Shown one piece after another: positions 8,874 through 16,037 of a stretch of DNA of 64,000 nucleotides (its first letter is position 1; the number at the start of each line of letters is the position of its first letter). Both the position numbers and the translations under genes were made by a program. The notes below the pieces were generated by a model. It was not told the DNA's origin, made no database searches, and saw only the letters and a list, made by a program, of their open reading frames with translations. Source of the stretch: Streptomyces canus (GTDB lineage Bacteria > Actinomycetota > Actinomycetes > Streptomycetales > Streptomycetaceae); contig NZ_JAUSWW010000001.1 in assembly GCF_030815415.1 (NCBI RefSeq), forward strand, positions 124,001-188,000, read 5' to 3'.

Positions 8874-8931
8874 GGACCGGCAGGTCATGCCAGAAGATCC
8901 GTACGGATCTTCTGGCATGACCTGCCGGTCC
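8874..8931. repeat. Perfect 58-bp palindrome with no loop
   Basis: Positions 8874-8902 and 8903-8931 are exact reverse complements, centred on CCGT/ACGG, with no spacer. It lies 33 bp after the preceding hairpin and about 300 bp from the convergent regulator gene. A cruciform or a very stable RNA hairpin could form. It may be a second terminator, a mobile-element end or a protein target; no coding capacity is seen. Confidence 0.9.
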
Positions 8932-9225
8932 TCGACACGCGGTCGGCGCGCGCAGCTGGTCCACGAGGACGCCACCCGTACGGCGGCGAAGGGGACGGAT
9001 GCCCCGGCTTGACGCTCAGCACACGGAGGCCGCCACGCTCCGGCGCGAGGTCGAACACCGCACGGCACCGGCTGAGCCCAGGTCGGCCGGTGCCGTGCGG
9101 CCTGGACCTCGCGCACGCCTGCGCCCGTGCAGCAGCACAACATCGTGGTCACGCGGGCGGCACGACGTCCAGCGTGCACCCTGGGCTGCGGCCGAGGTGC
9201 GGCGCGGGCGGCTCGAACCGACCAG
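8932..9225. other. Intergenic stretch without recognisable gene
   Basis: Nothing here has a credible start site or a recognisable protein. It separates the palindrome from the stop of the minus-strand regulator. Confidence 0.6.
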
Positions 9226-9978
9226 TTATCCGAACAGCCGCCGCTGGATCGCACGACGGTAGTCCTCGAGTGTCTTGTCCAGGTGGACGGCGGTCGCCTG
9301 GGCCGCGGCTTCGGGCCGGCCGTCCCGTATGGCCTCGTAGATGGCCGCATGTTCCTCGACCGCAGCCTCGGCATGGTCGCTCAGCACGTCATGCATACCG
9401 ATCGCGCTGGACTGTCGCTGCAACCGGCGTGCATCACGCACGGCCTCGACGAGGAAACTGTTGTGCGAGGCCGCCGCTATCCCGGTGTGGAAGTCGTCGT
9501 CCGCTTGGTCGAACACCTCCACCTCCCCCTGGACGAAGCCGTGCCGGCACGTCTCCACGGCGACTTCGATGGCCCGCAGTTCGGCAGGCGTGGCCCGGGT
9601 CGCCGCCAGACTGCTGGCCGCCATCTCCTGGACCCTGCGGAACTCGAACAGCGAGAAGATGTGATCGAGATCGGTGGGCCGGAAGAAGCCTCCCCAACGA
9701 CTCGCCGTCAACATGCCCTCGTCGTCCGCGACGAAGAGGCCTCGGCCTTTGTGCGCCCGGACTCGTCCGAGCGCGGAAAGGATCTTCACGGCTTCGCGGA
9801 CCACGGCTCTGCTGGTGCCCAGCCGGCCGGCCAATTCGGTCTCGGTAGGCAGTCTGTCACCAGGGGTCAGGCGCGACTCTGCGATGAACTCGACGATCTG
9901 TTCCGCGACGCGTTCGTAACCCGGGCGGTACTTGCCGTTCCCCTCTGCCCCAAGCATCGCCCCCCCTGTCTCACTCAT
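9226..9978 (-). CDS. FCD-domain GntR family transcriptional regulator
   Basis: This is a 250-residue FadR-subfamily regulator. The ATG at 9978 (MSETGGAM) has GGAGG at good spacing; the longer reading has none. The winged HTH spans ~20-90 (GDRLPTETELAGRLGTSR, AVVREAVKILSALGRVR, GRGLFV). The FCD domain spans ~105-235, with QADDDFHTGIAAASHN and two later His residues that fit the metal site. It is divergent from the CUT1 transporter and rhamnose genes, so it is the likely local sugar-responsive regulator. A 17-bp palindrome of the GT-N3-AC type typical of this family lies between the two genes. Confidence 0.88.
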   Translation of the reverse strand: MSETGGAMLGAEGNGKYRPGYERVAEQIVEFIAESRLTPGDRLPTETELAGRLGTSRAVVREAVKILSALGRVRAHKGRGLFVADDEGMLTASRWGGFFRPTDLDHIFSLFEFRRVQEMAASSLAATRATPAELRAIEVAVETCRHGFVQGEVEVFDQADDDFHTGIAAASHNSFLVEAVRDARRLQRQSSAIGMHDVLSDHAEAAVEEHAAIYEAIRDGRPEAAAQATAVHLDKTLEDYRRAIQRRLFG

Positions 9979-10061
9979 CCCCGGCCTCCGTTGCCGATGC
10001 ACCTGAAGCACACCTGATCCGCTTCGCAATCACTCGTCATGTTACAGGCCCTCGCTCCATC

Positions 10062-10078
10062 AATGAGTCGTACTCATT
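10062..10078. promoter_or_regulatory. Candidate FCD-GntR operator
   Basis: The sequence AATGAGTCGTACTCATT is a 7-bp inverted repeat with a 3-bp centre and contains GT-CGT-AC, the core arrangement of FadR-type operators. It lies 84 bp upstream of the regulator start and 232 bp upstream of the binding-protein start, so it could control either or both. Confidence 0.5.
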
Positions 10079-10200
10079 TAGGAAAGCATCCCGGAAACCC
10101 AACCGTCCACCCTTGTCGAGAGAGTCAAAAAACCGGAGATTATGCCACAGAACCTCCCATAAGCATGTGTCGATGCGGAAAATTGTGCCTGCACATCCCC

Positions 10201-10229
10201 TTGACCAGTTCCCTGATAGGGCGCCTAAT
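10201..10229 (+). promoter_or_regulatory. Candidate promoter for the CUT1 operon
   Basis: TTGACC (10201-10206) and CCTAAT (10224-10229) are separated by 17 bp and point towards the binding-protein gene 81 bp downstream. The fit to the housekeeping sigma consensus is fair. Confidence 0.45.
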
Positions 10230-10309
10230 TTCTTCCGCAAGCCGAAATCTGTCGGCATAAGCCCTCCCCGCCGCTCTGCTCAGGGCGCCCACAACGCAGT
10301 GGAGTACTC

Positions 10310-11680
10310 ATGGTCACAAGGAAGCCGTTCACCGATCGCGGGCGACCGTTCCCGAGGAGCAGGAGGCGGTCGGCGCTGCTGGCCGGTTGTATGACAACCG
10401 GGGTCCTGGTCGCCGTGACGGCCTGCGGCGGCAGCGGAACCGGCACGACCACGAAAGACGGTTTCGCCCAGGCACCGCAGAAGGACGGCGCGTTCACGGT
10501 GTGGGTGGACTCGACCCGCCTGGCCGCCGCGAAGCTGTACCAGAAGCAGCACCCGAAGGTGCAGATGAAGATCGTCACGTACGACGGCAACGCCAACGGG
10601 TCGAACTACCTGCAGACGAAGGTGCAGCTCTTCAACCGCACCGGCAAGGGCTGGCCGGACGTCGTCTTCAGCTCGCAGAACAACGAGGTGACCTGGGCGG
10701 TCGACGCCAAGTTCGTCGCCCCGCTCAACAAGGGCCTGGTCCCCCAGAGCACCCTCAGCGGGTTCGCCAGGGGAGCCAACGACGTCTGCACCGTGGACGG
10801 CACGCTCTACTGCCTGCGCAACGACCTCTCCCAGGCCGTCCTCTGGTACAACGCGCCACTGATGAAGAAGTGGGGCTACCAGGTGCCGACGACCTGGGAG
10901 GAGTACCAGAAACTCGGCGAGAAGGTCGCCGCCGAACACCCCGGCTACCTCGTGGGCGACGCCGGTGACTCCTACACGCCCGAGGTCTACCTGTGGGCGA
11001 GCAAGTGCGGCGCCAACGACATCACGGGCCCCAAGGCGGTCTCGGTGAACACCACGAGCGCCAACTGCACCAAGATGGCCCAGCTCATGGACGTACTGAT
11101 CAAGAAGAAGTCGATGTCGATCAGCGGTGTGTTCAGTACCGACTTCGGCAAGAACAAGGCCGACAAGGTGCTGATGATGCCCGGCCCCGCCTGGTACGGC
11201 GGCGCACTGTTCAAGGGCACCTTCAAGACGCCGGCCAAGCAGATCGCGGCAGCCCCGATGCCGCAGTGGAGCGGTGAGACCTCCCCGTCCACCGGCAACG
11301 TGGGCGGCGGCACCTGGCTGCTGTCCCAGCACTCCGAACACGTGAAGGCGGCCACCGACTTCCTGACCTGGGTCACGACGGACAACGCCTACCAGGGGGA
11401 GGTGGCTCCCGGCTTCCCCGCCTGCGCGTCGGCGGCCGAGGCCTGGCTGAAGCAGCAGAACGCCTCCGGCTACTACGCGGGGGACCTCAACGTCCTCAAG
11501 GACGCCTCGACGCAGGTCTGGCCCAAGTGGGGCTCGGGGCAGTTCAGCCAGGAGGCGATCTGGGCCGCCACGGTCAAGCCCGGTATGACGCAGGGCAAGA
11601 CCATCGTCTCGCTGCTGCCCGCGTGGCAGGACTCCATCGTCAAGTACGCCCAGTCCAACGGATACAAGGTCTCGCAGTGA
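10310..11680 (+). CDS. Extracellular solute-binding lipoprotein (CUT1 sugar ABC)
   Basis: This is a 456-residue family 1 solute-binding protein. GGAG lies six bases before the ATG. The N-terminus is basic (TRKPFTDRGRPFPRSRRRS), then hydrophobic, ending in the lipobox VTACGG near residue 42, so the mature protein is anchored by a lipidated Cys. The rest has the usual fold pattern, including WPDVVFSSQNNEVTWA, WYNAPLMKKWGYQVPTTWEEY and a late LMMPGPAWYGG. It should deliver an oligosaccharide or rhamnoside to the two following permeases. No ATPase gene is in the cluster; CUT1 systems in Streptomyces commonly share the MsiK ATPase encoded elsewhere. Confidence 0.92.
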   Translation: MVTRKPFTDRGRPFPRSRRRSALLAGCMTTGVLVAVTACGGSGTGTTTKDGFAQAPQKDGAFTVWVDSTRLAAAKLYQKQHPKVQMKIVTYDGNANGSNYLQTKVQLFNRTGKGWPDVVFSSQNNEVTWAVDAKFVAPLNKGLVPQSTLSGFARGANDVCTVDGTLYCLRNDLSQAVLWYNAPLMKKWGYQVPTTWEEYQKLGEKVAAEHPGYLVGDAGDSYTPEVYLWASKCGANDITGPKAVSVNTTSANCTKMAQLMDVLIKKKSMSISGVFSTDFGKNKADKVLMMPGPAWYGGALFKGTFKTPAKQIAAAPMPQWSGETSPSTGNVGGGTWLLSQHSEHVKAATDFLTWVTTDNAYQGEVAPGFPACASAAEAWLKQQNASGYYAGDLNVLKDASTQVWPKWGSGQFSQEAIWAATVKPGMTQGKTIVSLLPAWQDSIVKYAQSNGYKVSQ

Positions 11681-12591
11681 CCGTCACCCACTCGACGGCC
11701 GGCTCCGCCGGGCGGCGCCCTCGCGGTGCCTCCCGGCAGAGCCGGGCCGGAGCGGCCTTCGTCGCCGCCTACGTCGTCCTCCTGATCGCTTTCGGTGTCG
11801 TCCCCACCGGCTACGCCATCTGGTTCGCCTTCACCAACGCCCAGGGCGCCTTCACCGGACTGGACAACTTCGTCACCACCGCGCAGGACTTCCGGTTCGT
11901 GCCGGCTCTCGGTCACGTCGCCCTGTACCTGCTGTTCTGGCTCGTCTCGCTCGTGGTCCTCGTCGTGGGACTGGCGCTGCTACTGCACCGGATGGCGTCG
12001 AAGGGAGCCTCGAAGACACTGAGGTTCCTGTTCTACATTCCCGGAGCGCTCGCCGGCGCCGCGAGCGTCCTGGTGTGGCTGTTCATGCTCGACCCCACGG
12101 TGAGCCCGGTCAGTTCCCTCCTCGGGCTCCTGGGCTACGGTACCTTCGGTGAGGTCATCGCTCCGGGCAATCTGCCGGTGCTGTTCACCGGCATCGCGTT
12201 CTGGACGGGCGCGGGCGGTTGGATCGTCGTCATCTACGGCGCCCTGAACAACATCCCCCACGATGTGATGGAGGCCGCCCGGATCGACGGAGCCGGCCCC
12301 TGGCAGACCGCGTGGCGAGTGCAGATCCCCATGCTGCGCAAGTGGATCGTCTACATGGTGATCCTGGCCTTCGCGGGCGGCGCACAGCTCTTCGTCGAGC
12401 CCCAGCTGCTCTCGCTCGCCAGCGTCGGAGTGGCCGGCCGGGACTACTCCCTCAACCAGCTCTCCTACGACTTCGCCTTCCAGATGAACAACATCAACGG
12501 AGCCGCGGCCATCTCCGTCGAGCTTCTCCTCATCAGCCTGTCGGCCGCCGCCCTCTTCGTCACACGGTCGGGATTCTTCGATGCCGAGTAG
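11677..12591 (+). CDS. Sugar ABC transporter permease, MalF type
   Basis: This is a 304-residue inner-membrane permease with six predicted helices and the EAA loop (DVMEAARIDGAGPWQTAWRV) that contacts the ATPase. The GTG at 11677 overlaps the stop of the binding-protein gene by 4 bp (GTGA), which marks translational coupling and fixes the start. It pairs with the next permease as the heterodimeric channel. Confidence 0.92.
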   Translation: MTVTHSTAGSAGRRPRGASRQSRAGAAFVAAYVVLLIAFGVVPTGYAIWFAFTNAQGAFTGLDNFVTTAQDFRFVPALGHVALYLLFWLVSLVVLVVGLALLLHRMASKGASKTLRFLFYIPGALAGAASVLVWLFMLDPTVSPVSSLLGLLGYGTFGEVIAPGNLPVLFTGIAFWTGAGGWIVVIYGALNNIPHDVMEAARIDGAGPWQTAWRVQIPMLRKWIVYMVILAFAGGAQLFVEPQLLSLASVGVAGRDYSLNQLSYDFAFQMNNINGAAAISVELLLISLSAAALFVTRSGFFDAE

Positions 12592-13555
12592 AACTCAGCC
12601 GCACCCACCCGCGGCCCACGCGCGCCCCCGCACCGGTCACGGCATCGTGGGCCACGCCGCACCGACGCCGTCCCGGCCACGCCGGATCCCTGTGCGACGC
12701 CACGCGTCCCGGCTGCTGGTCGGCATCGTGCTCGCGGCCTTCGTGTTGTTCTTCGTCCTGCCCGTGCTGTGGCTGGTCCTCGCCGCGACGAAGACGGACC
12801 ACCAACTCGTCCACGGCAACCCGCTCTCCTTCGGTTCCTGGCACGCGCTCAAGGCCAACTGGGACGCGCTGACCGGCTTCCAGGACGCCGCGATCCTGCA
12901 GTGGCTGCGCAACTCCGCGCTCTACGCGGGGATCTCCCTGGTGATCACCCTGTGTGTCGCGGTACCGGCCGGCTACGCGCTGGCGACGACCGAGTTCAGG
13001 GGGCGGCACACGCTCCTCGTCGCGACGCTGATCGTGATGCTGATGCCGAACGCGACGCTGGTGGTGCCGCTGTTCCTGGAGATCAACGCAGTCCAGCTCA
13101 TCGGCACGATGTGGTCGGTCATCCTGCCCTACGCCTTCTACCCGTTCGGCGTGTATCTGACCTACATCTACTTCACCACCGCCGTACCCAAGGACCTGCT
13201 GGCGGCCGCCCGCATCGACGGGTGCAGCGAGTTCGGGGTCTTCCGCCACATCGCGCTGCCCCTGGCCGCACCGGTCGTCGCGCTCGTCGGGTTCTTCAGC
13301 TTCGTCGCCAACTGGACCAACTACTTCCTGCCGTACGTGATGCTCCCCGAGAGCGACCAGATGCCGGTGCAGGTCGGTATCGGCAGCCTGCTGAGCAATG
13401 TGCCCTCCTTCAATCCGACGGTCGGCTCGCTCGCCATCGAACGGCCGCAGCTCGCTCTGGCCACACTGCTGGCCATCACCCCCGTGCTGATCGTCTTCCT
13501 CTTCTCCCAGCGCTTCCTGGTCGCGGGAATGCTCGCCGGCGCCACCAAGGACTGA
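12581..13555 (+). CDS. Sugar ABC transporter permease, MalG type
   Basis: This is a 324-residue permease with a polar N-terminal extension of ~45 residues, then six helices and the EAA loop (DLLAAARIDGCSEFGVFRHI). Its ATG lies 11 bp inside the end of the previous permease gene. The C-terminal LFSQRFLVAGMLAGATKD is typical of the family. Together with the two genes before it, it completes a CUT1 importer lacking its own ATPase. Confidence 0.92.
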   Translation: MPSRTQPHPPAAHARPRTGHGIVGHAAPTPSRPRRIPVRRHASRLLVGIVLAAFVLFFVLPVLWLVLAATKTDHQLVHGNPLSFGSWHALKANWDALTGFQDAAILQWLRNSALYAGISLVITLCVAVPAGYALATTEFRGRHTLLVATLIVMLMPNATLVVPLFLEINAVQLIGTMWSVILPYAFYPFGVYLTYIYFTTAVPKDLLAAARIDGCSEFGVFRHIALPLAAPVVALVGFFSFVANWTNYFLPYVMLPESDQMPVQVGIGSLLSNVPSFNPTVGSLAIERPQLALATLLAITPVLIVFLFSQRFLVAGMLAGATKD

Positions 13556-13605
13556 CCGCCCCTCACCCGGCGCGCCCTCCTCCTTCCCTCCCGAACGGAG
13601 CCCTC

Positions 13606-15630
13606 ATGCCCTTCAGCCCTGACGACCGCACGTCGGGCGGGGACGCCACATCCTCTGGTGCCCCCGCCGCCTTCCCCGGGGTGCGCGCCAGTGTGCCGCT
13701 GCTCGAACCTCCCGGCTGGGCCGTCTCCCAGCGGGCACTGTTCGACCTCCTCGACCACGCCTGGCGCCGCTTCGCCCGTGACTTCACCGACCCCGACGGA
13801 CGCCTGAAGTACAACGGCCGGCTCAGCACCCGCGACGGCGTGGACGACTTCTACGAGGTGTTCTTCAACTGGCCCCAGCTCTATCTGCTCGGCGGCGCCG
13901 ACGACCTGCTGCCCGCGAGCGAGCGGCACTGGGAGGGCGTGACCCGCCAGCTCACCGAACTGGGCATGCTCCAGGACGAGTTCGAGCGCGGCTACGACTG
14001 GTTCCACCAGGGCGAGAGCCTGCTCCTGCTCTACTTCCTGTGCATGGCCGATCCGGAACGCTGGTCCGAACGCGCCCTGCGGTTCGCCGAGTTGTACGTC
14101 GACCCGGCCAAGGGCAACTACGACCCCGAGCACCGGATCATCACCCGACCGCACAACGGCAGCGACCCGGACCGCCAGGGGCTGTCGAACGGGGACGCGT
14201 ACCCCTGGCTGCCGTCGGAGGCGCGCACCTACGGCTTCCCGCTCGACTGGATCCTGCCGGACGACGCGCCGTCCTACCCGCTGTCCGAGGACCCGCGTCT
14301 GGGGCAGGAGATGCGCGAGCGGATGGGCGTGGGCGACACCGCGGTCAACCTCGCCGCGGCCGGGCTCGTGCTCAACGCGTGGATCCTGTCGGGCGACCGT
14401 CGCTACCGCGACTGGATCGTGGAGTACGTCGGCGCGTGGCGGAAGCGGGCCGAGGACAACGGCGGGATGATCCCGGACAACGTGGGGCCCGACGGTGTCG
14501 TCGGCAGCCTGCACGAGGGCCGCTGGTACGGCGGGCACTACGGCTGGTCCTGGCCGCACGGCTGGCACAGCGTGGGCCACGCCGCCTGTGTCGCGGCGCT
14601 GGCCGCGGCCACGGTCACCGGCGACGAGGACCACCTCTCCTTCGTCGGGGCCACGCTCGACACGCTCCTGGAGCAGGGCACGACGATGGCCTTCGCCGAG
14701 GCCGACTCCAGCCTCCAGTCCAAGTGGGTCGCCCAGCTCGGACCGGACATCGACACCCCCACCCTTCACATCCCCTTCCGCCGCAACGACGAGGGGTGGT
14801 TCGACCACAACCCGGTCACCCCCGCCGTACCGGTGGCGCTGTGGCACCACACGGCCGCTCCGGCCGATCGCGCCCGCCTTGAGCGGATCCGCGAGGCCTC
14901 CGGCATCGACTGGCGCACCGTACGGTCCTTCCGGGCCAAGGAGGAGTCCGGGCACGAAGAGGCATGGTTCGCCTTCCTCGCCGGCGACGACCCCGGCTAT
15001 CCGGAGCGGATCCTCGCCGCGGCTCAGGCCCAGGTCCGCCACCGGCTCACCCGGATGGACCGATACCGCGACCTCGACGTGCCCGAGGCGGACATCCACC
15101 TGTGGCAGCAGTCGAACCCCGTCGTCACCGAGGCGCTGGTCCAGCTGACGTGGGGCGGTCCCCAGGTCCTCTACAACGGTGGCCTCCAGCAGGCGCGGGT
15201 GCGCTACCACGACGGCGAGGCGGGCCGAGCGGGCCTGCCGCCCGAGGTGGCGGCCCTGGTGACCTCGATCGACCCCGAGGCGACCTGCGTCGAACTGGTC
15301 AACCTCTCCCCCGACCGCGCCCGGACGGTCGTCGTCCAGGCCGGTGCCTTCGCCGAACACACCGTCGCCTCGGTGCGCTACACGACGTGCGAGGACGACT
15401 CGTGGGTCGGGGACATGTACGACTATGGCCACGGGGAGCCGGCGGTCACCGAAGCGGAGGCGCCCGTCGGCAGCCACCTGCTCACGGTCGAGCTGCCCGC
15501 CTCGACCCGCATCCGGCTCACGCTCCGGCTGGAGCTGCGGACGAGGACACCCAGCTATCGCACGCCGTTCTCGGCGGACGCCCCGGCGGGGTCCGGCGCC
15601 GGCCTGCGTGGCGGGGAGGGCGGGAAGTGA
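13606..15630 (+). CDS. Large conserved protein in sugar operon, function unknown
   Basis: I do not recognise this 674-residue protein. The ATG at 13606 has CGGAG upstream and lies 50 bp after the permease stop. There is no signal peptide or membrane helix, so it should be cytoplasmic. The central part is rich in aromatic and acidic segments and looks helical, with YDWFHQGESLLLLYFL, HYGWSWPHGWHSVGHAAC and WLPSEARTYGFPLDWILPDD, a pattern that recalls alpha/alpha-toroid glycoside hydrolases. The last ~130 residues look beta-rich. The stop overlaps the start of L-rhamnose mutarotase by 4 bp, so it probably acts on an imported rhamnose-containing oligosaccharide. That role is inference. Confidence 0.75.
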   Translation: MPFSPDDRTSGGDATSSGAPAAFPGVRASVPLLEPPGWAVSQRALFDLLDHAWRRFARDFTDPDGRLKYNGRLSTRDGVDDFYEVFFNWPQLYLLGGADDLLPASERHWEGVTRQLTELGMLQDEFERGYDWFHQGESLLLLYFLCMADPERWSERALRFAELYVDPAKGNYDPEHRIITRPHNGSDPDRQGLSNGDAYPWLPSEARTYGFPLDWILPDDAPSYPLSEDPRLGQEMRERMGVGDTAVNLAAAGLVLNAWILSGDRRYRDWIVEYVGAWRKRAEDNGGMIPDNVGPDGVVGSLHEGRWYGGHYGWSWPHGWHSVGHAACVAALAAATVTGDEDHLSFVGATLDTLLEQGTTMAFAEADSSLQSKWVAQLGPDIDTPTLHIPFRRNDEGWFDHNPVTPAVPVALWHHTAAPADRARLERIREASGIDWRTVRSFRAKEESGHEEAWFAFLAGDDPGYPERILAAAQAQVRHRLTRMDRYRDLDVPEADIHLWQQSNPVVTEALVQLTWGGPQVLYNGGLQQARVRYHDGEAGRAGLPPEVAALVTSIDPEATCVELVNLSPDRARTVVVQAGAFAEHTVASVRYTTCEDDSWVGDMYDYGHGEPAVTEAEAPVGSHLLTVELPASTRIRLTLRLELRTRTPSYRTPFSADAPAGSGAGLRGGEGGK

Positions 15631-15974
15631 AGCGGATCGCCCAGACCATCAGGCTCCGTCCCGAACGACGCGAGGAGTACCTCACCCTCCACGCCGTCGT
15701 CTGGCCCGGCGTCGAAGCCGCGCTGCACCGCGCCAATGTGCGCAACTACACCATCTTCCGCCACCACGATGTCCTCTTCGCCTACTTCGAGTACCACGGC
15801 GATGACTTCGAGGCCGATATGGCGGCGATCGCCGCCGACCCGGTGACTCAAGAGTGGTGGAAGCTCACCGATCCGTGCCAGGAACCCTGGCCGGACCGGA
15901 AGCCTGGGAACTACTGGACCGATCTGCCCGAGATCTGGCATCTCGACGATCCGGTATCCGACGACCCCTCCTAG
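15627..15974 (+). CDS. rhaM: L-rhamnose mutarotase
   Basis: This is a 115-residue protein of the RhaM/YiiL family, a dimeric alpha/beta-barrel enzyme that interconverts the alpha and beta anomers of L-rhamnose. Family marks are the start KRIAQTIRLRPERREEYLTLHA, VWPGVEAALHRANVRNYTIF, and the aromatic C-terminus with EWWKLTDPCQEPWPDRKPG. The GTG at 15627 overlaps the stop of the preceding gene (GTGA). This gene is the main reason to link the locus to rhamnose. Confidence 0.9.
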   Translation: MKRIAQTIRLRPERREEYLTLHAVVWPGVEAALHRANVRNYTIFRHHDVLFAYFEYHGDDFEADMAAIAADPVTQEWWKLTDPCQEPWPDRKPGNYWTDLPEIWHLDDPVSDDPS

Positions 15975-16037
15975 GACGCAGGTGGCGTGCCCGGCTCCCG
16001 GCGACGCGCTGCGCAACACGGTAAGGAGAACAACGGC

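Larger units (their letters stand above)
9979..10309. other. Divergent intergenic region with regulatory sites
   Basis: This 331-bp region between the regulator and the transporter holds a palindromic operator (10062-10078) and a candidate promoter (10201-10229). It is markedly less GC-rich than the genes around it. No small gene is supported. Confidence 0.6.

Noticed and set aside
8999..9848. Plus-strand frames near the second FCD regulator
   Set aside because: They overlap the regulator in antisense and are very rich in Arg and Pro.
13321..15477. Minus-strand reading frame of 718 codons opposite the unknown sugar-locus protein
   Set aside because: The plus strand has a ribosome site, operon coupling at both ends and normal protein composition; the minus frame has none.
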